NCBI RefSeq assembly: GCF_900104135.1 | Contig: NZ_FNIV01000002.1 | Span: forward strand, 310,001-374,000 | Source: Halomonas shengliensis | GTDB lineage: Bacteria; Pseudomonadota; Gammaproteobacteria; Pseudomonadales; Halomonadaceae | Direction: 5' to 3' | DNA length: 64,000 nucleotides | Part shown: positions 44,895 to 54,002 of the stretch, in pieces | How positions within the stretch are numbered: the first letter of the stretch is position 1 | Layout: every line of letters starts with the position of its first letter | Position numbers and translations under genes: made by a program | Notes under the pieces: model-generated | Told to the model about the DNA's origin: nothing | Databases searched by the model: none | Seen by the model: the letters and a program-made list of their open reading frames with translations, nothing else

Positions 44895-45768
44895 CGCCTG
44901 GCTGCTCGCCCCCCTCGACTACGGCTTCATGCAGCGCGCCCTGGTGGCCGGCCTGGCGCTGTCGCTGGCCGCCCCGCCGCTGGGCGTCTTCCTGATGCTG
45001 CGCGGCATGAGCCTGATCGGCGACGCCATGGCCCACGCCATCCTCCCCGGCGTGGCGCTGGGCTTCCTGTTCGCCGGCTTCTCGCTGCCGATCATGAGCC
45101 TGGGCGGCATCCTCTCGGGGCTGCTGGTGGCGGTGCTCGCCGGCAGCGTGTCGCAGATGACCGGCCATCGCGAGGACTCCGCCATGGCCAGCTTCTTCCT
45201 GATCTCGCTCGCCGCCGGGGTGATGCTGGTGTCGCTGGGCGGCAGCAGCGTGGACCTGACCCATGTGCTGTTCGGCTCGATCCTCGCGGTGAATACCACC
45301 GCCCTGCTGCTGATCGCCGCCATCAGCAGCCTGATCGTGGTGGCCCTGGCGGTGATCTTCCGCGCCCTGGTGGTGGAGTGCCTGGACCCGCTCTTCCTGC
45401 GCGGCCAGGGGGTCCGGGGCGGCCTGGTCCACGGCACCTTCCTGGGCCTGGTGGTGCTCAACCTCACCGCCGGCTTCCAGACCCTGGGCACCCTGATGGC
45501 GGTGGGGCTGATGATGCTGCCGGCCACCACCGCACGCTTCTGGAGCCAGCGCCTGGAGGGACTGATCGGCATCGCCATCCTGGTGGCCCTGGTGGCCAGC
45601 AGCGGCGGGCTGCTGCTCTCCTACCACCTCAACCTGCCCTCGGGCCCGGCGATCATCCTGCTGGCCGGAGCCGGCTACCTGCTCTCGGCCCTGCTGGGCC
45701 GCCACCACAGCCTGCTCGCCCGCTACCGCCGCCGCGCCGCCCCGCTGGGCGCCCCGGAACCCGACTGA
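44878..45768 (+). CDS. znuB: Zinc ABC transporter permease (ZnuB/AztB-like)
   Basis: This 296-residue inner-membrane permease of the ABC-3 family has about eight or nine helices. The family landmarks are FMQRALVAGLALSL near the N-terminus, LRGMSLIGDAMAHAILPGVALG (partly quoted) and GLMMLPATTARFW. It begins inside the ATPase gene, so the two are coupled. The substrate is inferred from the binding protein and the Zur-like box. Confidence 0.9.
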   Translation: MLELLDAWLLAPLDYGFMQRALVAGLALSLAAPPLGVFLMLRGMSLIGDAMAHAILPGVALGFLFAGFSLPIMSLGGILSGLLVAVLAGSVSQMTGHREDSAMASFFLISLAAGVMLVSLGGSSVDLTHVLFGSILAVNTTALLLIAAISSLIVVALAVIFRALVVECLDPLFLRGQGVRGGLVHGTFLGLVVLNLTAGFQTLGTLMAVGLMMLPATTARFWSQRLEGLIGIAILVALVASSGGLLLSYHLNLPSGPAIILLAGAGYLLSALLGRHHSLLARYRRRAAPLGAPEPD

Positions 45769-45786
45769 TCCCACGGAGACCCCGCC

Positions 45787-46788
45787 ATGAAAGCCTTCCG
45801 CCCCGCCGCCGCCCTGGGCCTCGCCGCCCTGCTCGCCCTGCCCGCCAACGCCGCGGAGCGCATCCAGGTGCTGGCCAGCTTCAGCCTCCTCGCCGACATG
45901 GTGGAGAACGTCGGCGGCGAGCATGTCGCGGTCACCGCCCTGGTGGGCCCCGACAGCGACGCCCACGTCTACTCGCCGCGCCCCAGCGACGCCCGCGCCC
46001 TGGCCGAGGCCGACCTGGTGGTCTTCAACGGCCTACGCTTCGAGGGCTGGATGGAGCGCCTGGTGGACGCCAGCGGCTACCCCGGCCCCCTGGTGGTCGC
46101 CGCCGAGGGCATCAAGGCGGTGGCGGCGGCCGAGGAGGTAGATGGCCACGACGATCACGGCCATGCCGCCGAGGACGAGTCTGACCATGAAGGCCACGAC
46201 CACGGCGATATCGACCCCCACGGCTGGCAGGACCTGGGGCTCGGCAGCGTCTACGTGGCCAACATCCGCGACGGCCTGATCGCGGCCGACCCCGACAACG
46301 CCGAGGCCTACCGGGCCGACGCGGCGCGCTACCTCGACGAGATCGGTGCCACCGATGCCGAGCTGCGCGCACTGCTCGCCGAGATCCCCGCCGGCACCAG
46401 CGTGATCACCGGCCATGACTCCTTCGGCCACTTCGCCCGCGCCTACGGGCTGCGCTTTATCTCGCCCCAGGGGCTCTCCACCGAGGCCGACCCCAGCGCC
46501 GCGGACATGGCCGCGCTGATCGAGGTGATCCGCGAGCAAGAGGTGCGCGCCCTGTTCCACGAGAACATGACCAGTCCCGCCCTGCTCGAGCAGCTCGCCG
46601 AGGAGACCGGCCTGCCCATCGCCGGCACCCTCTATGCCGACGCCCTGGCCGCCGAGGGCGAGGCCAGCACCTGGCTCGGCATGATGCGCCACAACGCCAC
46701 CACCCTGCACGACGCCCTGGCCGAGCCCGGCCATGAGGCGCACGACGACGTGGGGCATGAGCACGACGATCACGGCCACGACCACTGA
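45787..46788 (+). CDS. znuA: Zinc ABC transporter periplasmic binding protein (ZnuA/AztC-like)
   Basis: This 333-residue cluster A-I binding protein has a signal peptide (about 1-22). Metal-ligand regions are DAHVYSPRPSD, DPHGWQDL, ITGHDSFGHFARAYG and STEADPSAAD. Two His/Asp-rich stretches, one internal (DGHDDHGHAAED... region, about 119-140) and one forming the C-terminus (HEHDDHGHDH), are typical of zinc rather than manganese binders. The gene order ATPase-permease-binding protein resembles azt operons. Confidence 0.92.
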   Translation: MKAFRPAAALGLAALLALPANAAERIQVLASFSLLADMVENVGGEHVAVTALVGPDSDAHVYSPRPSDARALAEADLVVFNGLRFEGWMERLVDASGYPGPLVVAAEGIKAVAAAEEVDGHDDHGHAAEDESDHEGHDHGDIDPHGWQDLGLGSVYVANIRDGLIAADPDNAEAYRADAARYLDEIGATDAELRALLAEIPAGTSVITGHDSFGHFARAYGLRFISPQGLSTEADPSAADMAALIEVIREQEVRALFHENMTSPALLEQLAEETGLPIAGTLYADALAAEGEASTWLGMMRHNATTLHDALAEPGHEAHDDVGHEHDDHGHDH

Positions 46789-46868
46789 GCGACAGCCAGA
46801 ACGGCACCACCTTCGAGTGGCGCGGCTTTTGTGGGAAGATCGAGCGCATCGTTGCCAGGGAGGCCGCC

Positions 46869-47549
46869 ATGCTCGAGTTCCGCCAGGTACACAAGGCCTA
46901 TGCCACGCCCCAGGGCCCCCTCGAGGTGCTCGCCGGGGTCGACTTGAGCCTGGCGGCGGGCGAGAGCCTGGCGCTGATGGGCGAGTCGGGCAGCGGCAAG
47001 TCCACCCTGCTTCACCTGGCCGCAGGGCTCGACCTGCCGGATGCCGGCGAGGTGCGTCTGGGCGGCCGGGCGATCTCCGGCCTCGCCGAGGCCGAGCGGG
47101 CACGCCTGCGCCGTGAGTCGCTGGGCCTGGTGTTCCAGCAGTTCCACCTGGTGCCGAGCCTGTCGGTGCTCGACAACCTGCGCCTGCAGGCGCGCCTGGC
47201 CGGCCGCGAGGACCCGGACTGGTCGACCGAGCTGGTCGCGCGCCTGGGGCTTGCCGGGCTGGAGCGGCGCTACCCGGAGCAGCTCTCCGGCGGGCAGCAG
47301 CAGCGCCTGGCCATCGGACGCGCCCTGGCACCGCGCCCGGCGCTGCTGCTGGCCGACGAGCCCACCGGCAACCTGGACGAGGCCACCGCAGGCGAAGTGC
47401 TGGCGCTGCTGCTCTCGCTGGTGGCGGAGACCGGCTGCGCCCTGCTGATGGTGACCCACAGCCCGCGCATCGCCGCCCCGCTGGACCGCCGCCTGCGGCT
47501 CTCCCGCGGCACCCTGGCGCCGCTGGCCGCCGCGGAGGCGAGTCGATGA
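46869..47549 (+). CDS. ABC exporter ATPase (LolD/MacB type; AttE-like)
   Basis: This 226-residue ATPase has Walker A GESGSGKST, VFQQFHLVPSLS, the signature LSGGQQQRLA and Walker B LLLADEPTGNLDE, the pattern of the LolD/FtsE/MacB group. It is co-translated with the large FtsX-type permease (ATGA) and a lipoprotein gene. The trio resembles AttEFGH-type systems. AGGGAGG precedes the ATG. Confidence 0.92.
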   Translation: MLEFRQVHKAYATPQGPLEVLAGVDLSLAAGESLALMGESGSGKSTLLHLAAGLDLPDAGEVRLGGRAISGLAEAERARLRRESLGLVFQQFHLVPSLSVLDNLRLQARLAGREDPDWSTELVARLGLAGLERRYPEQLSGGQQQRLAIGRALAPRPALLLADEPTGNLDEATAGEVLALLLSLVAETGCALLMVTHSPRIAAPLDRRLRLSRGTLAPLAAAEASR

Positions 47550-50029
47550 CGACGCTGCTGGCCACCCTGCTCTCCCACTACCGCCGCCATCCCGCCCAGC
47601 TGGCCATGCTGCTGCTGGGGCTGTGGGTGGCCAGCGCCCTGTGGAGCGGTGTCCAGGCGATCAACGCCTCGGCGAAGGAGAGCTACGCCCGCGCAGAGGC
47701 GCTGTTCACCACCGGGCTAGACCGCCTGGAGCGCCTCGACGGCGGCCCCCTGACCCGCGACGACTTCCTCGCCCTGCGCCGCCAGGGGCTGCCGGTCTCC
47801 CCGCTGCTGGAGGGCGAACTCACCGCCCCCGACGGTACCCGGCTGACGCTGATCGGCATCGACCCCCTCACCCTGCCCGGCGACAGCGCCTTCGCCACCG
47901 CCGGCGATACCACGGAGCTGACCGGCTTCCTGACACCGCCCTGGCAGACCCGCCTCGCCCCAGACACCCTGCCCGCCCTGGGCCTCGACGCCGGCTCCGC
48001 CCCGGGGGCCACCCCGGAGCTGGCGGCGGGCCGGTTGCCACCCTTGAGCCTCGCCCCCTCGCTGCCGCCGCACACCCTGGTGATGGATATCGCCGCGGCC
48101 GCGGCGCTGCTCGATGCCGGCGAGCGCGTCAGCCGACTGGTCACCGCGTCCGGGGCCCTGGCGGGCGCACCGCCGGGGCTGGCGCTGACCCGCGCCACCA
48201 CCCTGGTCTCCCCGGGCCAGCTGACCCAGAGCTTCCACCTCAACCTGACGGCGCTGGCGCTGCTGGCGCTGATCGTCGGGTTATTCATCGTCCAGGCGTC
48301 GCTGGGCCTGGCCCTGGAGCAGCGCCTGGGGATGCTGCGCACCCTGCGCGCCATCGGGGTCTCGGGACGCGCCCTGGTGGCCGGCCTGGCCCTGGAGCTG
48401 GTGCTGCTCGGCATCGTCGGCGCCCTGGCCGGGATCGCCGGTGGCGTCTGGCTGGCCAGGGCGCTGCTGCCCGACGTGGCCGCCACCCTGGGTAGCCTCT
48501 ACGGCGCCGGGGTCGGCGTGGAGCTGCGCCTGCCCTGGCACTACTGGGTGGGTGGCCTGGCCGTGACCCTGGGCGGGCTTCTGCTGGCCGGTGCCGGGGT
48601 GCTGTGGCGGGCCGCACGGCTCTCGGTGCTCGACCTGGGCCGCGCCCAGGCGTGGCGCGCCGGGCATCTCCGCCAGCTCCGCCGCATGGCGCTGACCGGT
48701 GCAGGAGTCGCCGCCCTGGGCCTGGCGCTATGGGCGTGGCTTGCGCGCCAGCCCGCCGGCGAGGGGCTGGCGGCGGGCTTCGCGCTGATGGCGGCGCTGC
48801 TGCTGATGGGGGCACTATGGCTGCCGCCGCTGCTGGCGGTCAGCCTGGCGGGCCTTGGCCGGCTCGCCCGGCGCCGCCCGCTGGCCCAGTGGGCCCTGGC
48901 CGACCTCGAGCTGCAGCTGCCACGCCTGTCGCTGGCGCTGATGGCGCTGTTGATCGCGCTCTCGGCGAGTCTCGGGGTCAACAGCATGGTGGGAGGCTTC
49001 CGCCTGACCTTCTTGGAGTGGCTCGACCAGCGGCTGGTGGCCGACCTCTACCTGGATCCCCCCGCGGAGCGCTTCGCGGCGGTGCACGCCTGGCTGGGCG
49101 AGCGCCCGGAGGTGGCCGAGCGCCTGGTCACCCGCCATGGCGAGAGCACCCTGCTGGCGGTGGACGCCGAGGCGACCTCGCGCCCGGTGTCGCTGTTCGG
49201 CCTGACCCCGGGCGAACGGCTGACGCCGACCTGGCCGCTGCTGGCGACCCGCGCCGGGCGGGAGGCGGCATGGGCCGCGCTGCGGGAGGGTGACGCCTTC
49301 ATCAACGAGCAGCTGGCCGTCGCCGAGGAGATCGCCCCCGGAGATCGCCTGACCCTGGCCACGCCCGACGGCCGAGCGACGCTAGCCGTGGCGGCGGTCT
49401 ATCCCGACTACGGCAACCCCCGGGGCGAGGTGCTGCTGGCCGCGCCGGCGCTGGGCGCACGCTTCGCCGCCCCGGCGGATTCCGTCGGCATCGTGCTGGC
49501 CCCGGGGGCCGACGCCGAGGCCCTGGGCGCGGCGCTGGCCGACGAGTTCGCCCTGGGCCGCGACGCCCTGCGCGACCAGGGCGAGGTCAAGCGCATCGCC
49601 ACCGGCATCTTCGAGCGCACCTTCACCATCACCCGGGCGCTCAACGCCCTGACCCTGGCGGTGGCGGCCCTGGCGCTGCTGGCCAGCCTGCTGGCACAGG
49701 CGGCAGAGCGCCGCCGGCACCTGGCGCCGCTGTGGGCCCTGGGAGTACCGAGACGCCGGCTGCTGGGCATCCAGCTCGCCCAGCTGGGCGGGACGGCGCT
49801 GGCGGTGGGCCTGGTCGCCGTGCCGCTGGGCATCGCCATCACCTGGGGCCTGGTGGCGGTGATCAACGTGGCGGCCTTCGGCTGGCGCCTGCCGCTACAC
49901 CTCTTCCCGGGAGAGGTCGCCCTGACCCTGGCCACCGCCATGGCGGTGGCGCTCGCCGCCGCGGCGCTGCCGACCCTGCGCCTGTGGCGCACCCCACCCC
50001 GGGCGCTGCTCGCCGAGGAGGCAGGATAA
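47546..50029 (+). CDS. Large FtsX-domain ABC permease (AttFG-like)
   Basis: This 827-residue permease has about ten membrane helices arranged as two FtsX units, each with a large periplasmic domain after its first helix (about 40-230 and 490-660). It looks like a fusion of the two permease halves found separately in AttF/AttG. Mechanotransmission-type systems of this class move lipids or lipoproteins or signal across the membrane rather than transport small solutes. It overlaps its neighbours at both ends. Confidence 0.88.
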   Translation: MTTLLATLLSHYRRHPAQLAMLLLGLWVASALWSGVQAINASAKESYARAEALFTTGLDRLERLDGGPLTRDDFLALRRQGLPVSPLLEGELTAPDGTRLTLIGIDPLTLPGDSAFATAGDTTELTGFLTPPWQTRLAPDTLPALGLDAGSAPGATPELAAGRLPPLSLAPSLPPHTLVMDIAAAAALLDAGERVSRLVTASGALAGAPPGLALTRATTLVSPGQLTQSFHLNLTALALLALIVGLFIVQASLGLALEQRLGMLRTLRAIGVSGRALVAGLALELVLLGIVGALAGIAGGVWLARALLPDVAATLGSLYGAGVGVELRLPWHYWVGGLAVTLGGLLLAGAGVLWRAARLSVLDLGRAQAWRAGHLRQLRRMALTGAGVAALGLALWAWLARQPAGEGLAAGFALMAALLLMGALWLPPLLAVSLAGLGRLARRRPLAQWALADLELQLPRLSLALMALLIALSASLGVNSMVGGFRLTFLEWLDQRLVADLYLDPPAERFAAVHAWLGERPEVAERLVTRHGESTLLAVDAEATSRPVSLFGLTPGERLTPTWPLLATRAGREAAWAALREGDAFINEQLAVAEEIAPGDRLTLATPDGRATLAVAAVYPDYGNPRGEVLLAAPALGARFAAPADSVGIVLAPGADAEALGAALADEFALGRDALRDQGEVKRIATGIFERTFTITRALNALTLAVAALALLASLLAQAAERRRHLAPLWALGVPRRRLLGIQLAQLGGTALAVGLVAVPLGIAITWGLVAVINVAAFGWRLPLHLFPGEVALTLATAMAVALAAAALPTLRLWRTPPRALLAEEAG

Positions 50030-51219
50030 TGCCAGGACCGCTCCATCATGCCGCCCCGTCTCCATGGCAAGCCCTGCTGCTGGCCGTGCTGCTGGGTGCC
50101 TTCGTGACCCTCGCCGGCTGCGAGAAGGCCCCGCCCGAGCGTGCGGGTACCGGCTTCGCCGGACTCGGCGAGTCCACCGCCGGCTTCGTGCAGGCCGATG
50201 CGGACACCCCGCTGCGCTTCCCCGAGGATCATGGCGCCCATCCCGACACCCGCATCGAGTGGTGGTACCTCACCGCCAACCTGGAGGACGAGGCCGGCGA
50301 GCCCATGGGGCTGCAGTGGACCCTGTTCCGCCAGGCGCTGGTGCCACCGGCGGAGCGTCCCGCGCCTACCCCCTGGGCCGCCGACCAGCTGTGGATGGGG
50401 CATATGGCAGTCTCGCGCGGCGAGCGGCACGCCGTGGCCGAGCGCTTCGCCCGCAGCCATTCAGCGGCACCTTCTCGGGGAAACACGAGCCAGGCCGGCG
50501 CGGAGGCGTCCCCCTTCCGCGCCTGGCTCGACGACTGGGAGCTGGCAAGCGCCGTGACGGAGGCGGCGGGCGACACCTTCGAGCACCTCACCCTCACCGC
50601 CTTCGAGGGCGAAGGAGAAGCGCGCCTCGGCTACCGCCTCACCCTCACCGCCGAGGGGCCGCTGGTGCGGCACGGCGACAACGGCTTCAGCCAGAAGGCC
50701 GCCGACGGCCAAGGCTCCCACTACTACAGCCAGCCCTTCTATCGGGTCGAGGGCGAGGTCACCCTGGCCGGCGAGACCCACAGGGTGAGCGGCCGGGGCT
50801 GGCTCGACCGCGAGTGGAGCAGCCAGCTGCTGAGCCCCGACCAGGCGGGCTGGGACTGGTTCTCGCTGCACCTGGACGATGGCCGCCGGCTGATGGCCTT
50901 CCGGCTGCGCGGCGGCGGGGCCGACGACGGCGACTACCGCTCCGGCAGCTGGATCGCACCGGACGGCACCACCCGCCCGCTGGGCCCGCAGGCGCTGACG
51001 ATGACCCCGCTGGCCACCTCTCCGGTGGCGGGGCGCGAGGTGCCTACCCGCTGGCGGCTGGCGGTGCCCGGGGAGGGCCTCGAGCTGGTCGTCGAGGCGC
51101 CCCACGCCGAGCGCTGGATGACCACCACGGTGCCCTACTGGGAGGGCGAGGTGGTCGCCCGGGACCCGCGGAGCGGTGAGCGGCTGGGGGGCGGCTACCT
51201 GGAGATGACCGGCTATTGA
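50029..51219 (+). CDS. AttH-like lipocalin-domain lipoprotein
   Basis: This 396-residue protein has a lipobox LAGC with the lipidated cysteine C31, so it is an envelope lipoprotein. The mature part is an AttH/CrtC-type double lipocalin domain: RIEWWYLTANL, QWTLFRQAL, SHYYSQPFYRVEG, the central GRGWLDREWSSQLL and ARDPRSGERLGGGYLEMTGY (part) at the end. The start overlaps the permease stop by one base (TAATG). Co-transcription with the ABC pair suggests it binds or modifies the exported lipid-like molecule. Confidence 0.88.
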   Translation: MPGPLHHAAPSPWQALLLAVLLGAFVTLAGCEKAPPERAGTGFAGLGESTAGFVQADADTPLRFPEDHGAHPDTRIEWWYLTANLEDEAGEPMGLQWTLFRQALVPPAERPAPTPWAADQLWMGHMAVSRGERHAVAERFARSHSAAPSRGNTSQAGAEASPFRAWLDDWELASAVTEAAGDTFEHLTLTAFEGEGEARLGYRLTLTAEGPLVRHGDNGFSQKAADGQGSHYYSQPFYRVEGEVTLAGETHRVSGRGWLDREWSSQLLSPDQAGWDWFSLHLDDGRRLMAFRLRGGGADDGDYRSGSWIAPDGTTRPLGPQALTMTPLATSPVAGREVPTRWRLAVPGEGLELVVEAPHAERWMTTTVPYWEGEVVARDPRSGERLGGGYLEMTGY

Positions 51220-51245
51220 GCCGCTCGCGGGATGGGGGACACAGG

Positions 51246-51268
51246 ATTATCGCTGAGTGAGCGATAAT
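51246..51268. promoter_or_regulatory. Perfect inverted repeat upstream of the YgiD-type gene
   Basis: ATTATCGCT-GAGTG-AGCGATAAT is a perfect 9-bp inverted repeat in an AT-richer gap. A partial copy (CGATTATC) lies about 18 bases downstream. No T-run follows, so an operator for a LysR- or other dimeric regulator is more likely than a terminator. Confidence 0.55.
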
Positions 51269-51355
51269 GTTTCTCGCTAAGCCCCGATTATCTCCTCCCG
51301 GGACGCTGTTAGAGTGATCGGCATCACCGACGCCATCCACCCAAGGAGAACCAAG

Positions 51356-52093
51356 ATGCTGCCCAGCCTGTTCATCTCCCACGGTTCGCCGATGCTGGCC
51401 CTGACCGAGACCCCGGCCCACGCCTTCCTGCGCGACCTGGGACGCGACTATCGCCCCCGTGCCGTGGTGGTGGTCTCGGCCCACTGGGCCAGCCGCCAGC
51501 TGCTGGTCAGCACCAGCGCAACCCCCGAGACCATCCACGACTTCGGCGGCTTCCCCCGCGAGCTCTTCGCGGTCCAGTACCCGGCCCCCGGCGAGCCCGA
51601 GCTGGCCAGGCGCCTGGCCCGGGAGCTCAACGCCGTACCCACCGAGCGCGGCCTGGACCACGGCGCCTGGGTGCCGCTGTCGCTGATGTTCCCCGCAGCC
51701 GAGGTGCCGGTGGTCTCGCTGTCCCTGCCGATGCTGTGGCCCAACGCCGAGCTGGTCGCCCTGGGCGAGAAGCTCGCCGCGTTGCGCGAGGAGGATATCC
51801 TGGTCATCGGCTCCGGCAGCCTGACCCACAACCTCTACGAGATGCTGCCGCTGAATGCCGAGATGCCGCCCTGGGTCGGCGAGTTCGCCGACTGGGTCGA
51901 GGCGCGCCTGGCGGCGGACGACCGCGAGGCGCTACTGGCCTGGGAGCAGGGGCCGAAGGCCCGGGAGAACCACCCCACCCCGGAGCACTTCCAGCCGCTG
52001 CTGGTGGCGCTGGGTGCCGGCGGGCCGGGCCGGCGCCTGCACCACAGCGTGGAGCACGGCGTGCTGGCCATGGACATCTACGCCTTCGACTGA
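51356..52093 (+). CDS. ygiD: 4,5-DOPA dioxygenase-family extradiol dioxygenase YgiD
   Basis: This 245-residue class III extradiol ring-cleavage dioxygenase has the zinc/iron ligand histidines in FISHGSPML, VVVSAHWAS, LDHGAWVPL and LTHNLYEM. This matches the DODA/YgiD family, which cleaves DOPA-like catechols. The physiological substrate in bacteria is unclear. AAGGAG precedes the ATG at 51356. Confidence 0.92.
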   Translation: MLPSLFISHGSPMLALTETPAHAFLRDLGRDYRPRAVVVVSAHWASRQLLVSTSATPETIHDFGGFPRELFAVQYPAPGEPELARRLARELNAVPTERGLDHGAWVPLSLMFPAAEVPVVSLSLPMLWPNAELVALGEKLAALREEDILVIGSGSLTHNLYEMLPLNAEMPPWVGEFADWVEARLAADDREALLAWEQGPKARENHPTPEHFQPLLVALGAGGPGRRLHHSVEHGVLAMDIYAFD

Positions 52094-52118
52094 CGCCGCC
52101 GACGCTCCCTTGAAAAGG

Positions 52119-52148
52119 CGAGGCCGCCCCGTTGCCGGGGCGGCCTCG
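52119..52148. terminator. Bidirectional terminator between ygiD and the betaine-type binding protein
   Basis: A perfect 13-bp stem CGAGGCCGCCCCG / CGGGGCGGCCTCG has a TTGC loop. GAAAAGG precedes it on the plus strand, giving a T-run for the minus-strand gene. Confidence 0.8.
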
Positions 52149-52174
52149 TCGCGTCGCGCACCGTTATCGACGCA

Positions 52175-53143
52175 TCAGGCGTCGGGAATCTCTAGCGCCT
52201 GCTGCACCACCGGCCAGGCCGGCTCACCGTCGCGGGTGGTCACCCCCTCCAGGAAGGCCGCGACCCGCTCGGGATTGTCGCGCAGCCACTGCAGGGCGAC
52301 CTCCTCGGGCTCGCGCTCCTCGTAGCTGAAGCCGCGGATCATGGCGCTCTGGTCGTCGGCGGAGAACACCAACTGGTCCAGCAGCCGGGTGGCATTGGGG
52401 TTGGACTCGGAGAAGTCCGTGGTCACCAGCGTCTTGACGTCGCTTCGCCCGCCGTCGGGGCCCCACATGTCCTGGGTGTCATCGAGGTAGCGGATATCGT
52501 ATTCGATGTTCATCCAGTGCGGCGTCCAGCCGGCGAAGACGATCCACTCCTCGCGGTTGATGGCGGCGTCCGCCGCGCTGAGCATGCCCGGGGTGGAGGT
52601 CTCGGAGAGGTCCCAGTCAGCGAGGCCGTAGGTGTCGTTCTCGACCGCCTCGTTGAGGGTGTCACTCATGCCGGAGCCCACCTCGATGGAGTAGACGGTG
52701 CGCCCCAGCTTCTCGGCGATCTCCTCGTCGGCCAGGTCCTCGGCGGAGGTCACGCCGGCCTCGTACACATAGGTGGGCACCGCGAAGCCCAGGCGGGCGC
52801 CGTCGACGTTGTTGCCCAGGTCGACGATCAGCCCCTTCTCCAGGGTGGTCTCGTACATGCCGTTCTGGGCGGGCAGCCAGGCGGCGAGGAAGGCGTCCAG
52901 CTCACCCTGGGTGAGGGCCTCGTAGGTGATGGTGGAGCCGAGCTCCTGCTGGCGCACCTCGTAGCCCAGGGTCTCGAGCAGCTGGGACGCCAGGGCGGTC
53001 TTGACGGTGACCCCCGGCCAGGCGGGCACGGAGAAGCGCACCTGGGCCGGCTCCTCAGCGAGGGCCGCGCTGCTCCAGGTCAGCGGGGCGGCCAGCAGGG
53101 CACCGGCCAGCGCCAGGGTAAGGGGACGACGGGACAGGTTCAT
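52175..53143 (-). CDS. Glycine betaine/choline-type ABC substrate-binding protein (orphan)
   Basis: This 322-residue periplasmic binding protein of the OpuAC/ProX group has a signal peptide (about 1-29) and then a two-lobe fold. Tryptophans and tyrosines suited to a quaternary-ammonium cage occur in VPAWPGVTV, LAAWLPAQN, VFAGWTPHWMN and TYVYEAG. No ATPase or permease gene is adjacent, so it must serve a transporter encoded elsewhere. AAGGAG precedes the ATG, and a long inverted repeat lies just upstream of that site. Confidence 0.9.
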   Translation of the reverse strand: MNLSRRPLTLALAGALLAAPLTWSSAALAEEPAQVRFSVPAWPGVTVKTALASQLLETLGYEVRQQELGSTITYEALTQGELDAFLAAWLPAQNGMYETTLEKGLIVDLGNNVDGARLGFAVPTYVYEAGVTSAEDLADEEIAEKLGRTVYSIEVGSGMSDTLNEAVENDTYGLADWDLSETSTPGMLSAADAAINREEWIVFAGWTPHWMNIEYDIRYLDDTQDMWGPDGGRSDVKTLVTTDFSESNPNATRLLDQLVFSADDQSAMIRGFSYEEREPEEVALQWLRDNPERVAAFLEGVTTRDGEPAWPVVQQALEIPDA

Positions 53144-53157
53144 CGGGTCTCCTTGGC

Positions 53158-53190
53158 AGGTCATGCCATGAATGGATACGGGCATGACCT
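53158..53190. promoter_or_regulatory. Inverted repeat in the leader of the betaine-type binding protein gene
   Basis: AGGTCATGCC (53158-53167) and GGCATGACCT (53181-53190) are perfect 10-bp arms around a 13-base centre. On the minus strand the element ends four bases before the ribosome binding site. It could be an operator or an mRNA hairpin that controls translation. Confidence 0.55.
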
Positions 53191-53254
53191 TAGCGCCCGC
53201 CGGACTAGATGGCAAAACCGCCGCCCGCGGACGGCCCCCTTCGGCCGCGCGGTC

Positions 53255-53788
53255 TCAGTCGCCCATGGCGGCGAGACGGTCGGCCTGGACCACCTCGATC
53301 CAGTAGCCGTCGGCGTCCTTCACGAACACCACGTCCTTCATCTTGCCCTGGTCGGAGCGCTTGACGAAGGTGACGTCGTTGGCGTCGAACCACGCCTCGG
53401 CGGCGTCGAGGTCCGGCACGCTGAAGCAGATATGGCCGAAGCCCTGGGGCTCGGCATTGCCGTCGTGGTAGGCGAAGTCGGCCTGCGCCTCGGTGCCCCA
53501 GTTGTGGGTCAGCTCCAGCAGGCCCTGCTGGCTGAAGGTCCACACGGTGCGCTGGGCGGCGTCCTCCGGCACGGCGTCGTCCTGCTCCAGCCGGGCCAGG
53601 AAGTAGAGCGAGAACCCCATCTCCTCGAAGTCGAGGCGGCGCACCACGGACATGCCGAATATCCGCGAGTAGAAGGCCAGGGCCTTCTCGGGGTCCTTGA
53701 CCCGCAGCATGGTGTGGTTGAGGCGGAAGCCCCGGGTCTCGGCGGAGGGGGCCTGTACGCCGGGGTGGTGTTCGCCGGTAAAGCTCAT
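53255..53788 (-). CDS. gloA: Lactoylglutathione lyase (glyoxalase I)
   Basis: This metal-dependent enzyme converts the methylglyoxal-glutathione adduct to lactoylglutathione. Its 177 residues make it the longer, eukaryote-like form. The metal ligands are H25 (LNHTML), E92 (LELTHN), H119 (GFGHICF) and E165 (YWIEVV), with spacings like those of human GLO1 (where Gln takes the first place). AAGGAG-like bases precede the ATG at 53788. Confidence 0.93.
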   Translation of the reverse strand: MSFTGEHHPGVQAPSAETRGFRLNHTMLRVKDPEKALAFYSRIFGMSVVRRLDFEEMGFSLYFLARLEQDDAVPEDAAQRTVWTFSQQGLLELTHNWGTEAQADFAYHDGNAEPQGFGHICFSVPDLDAAEAWFDANDVTFVKRSDQGKMKDVVFVKDADGYWIEVVQADRLAAMGD

Positions 53789-53970
53789 GTCGGCTCCTTG
53801 CATCCTGATGGGTGTCCCGGGGAGATGGGGGCGGTGACGCCCGCTTTCCACCCCCACCCAGCATGGACAATAGTGTTACATGAAAATACACAGAATAAAG
53901 AAAGGAGTATCTTCCACCGGAATTGCTGCGAAATCGCTGGCAAGGGACGCCAAAGGCTCTACACTTCTTG

Positions 53971-53976
53971 TACAAT
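53971..53976 (+). promoter_or_regulatory. Possible -10 box of the DUF6482-like gene
   Basis: TACAAT lies 27 bases before the ATG at 54003 in an AT-richer gap (53789-54002). No convincing -35 box is spaced correctly, so the call is tentative. The rest of this 214-base gap holds no gene that I can support. Confidence 0.3.
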
Positions 53977-54002
53977 CCCTGACGACACGCCGGAGACCTG
54001 CC

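Noticed and set aside
53880-54002. N-terminal extension of the DUF6482-like protein starting at ATG 53880
   Set aside because: The extra 41 residues have no ribosome binding site, a different composition, and would cover the likely promoter.
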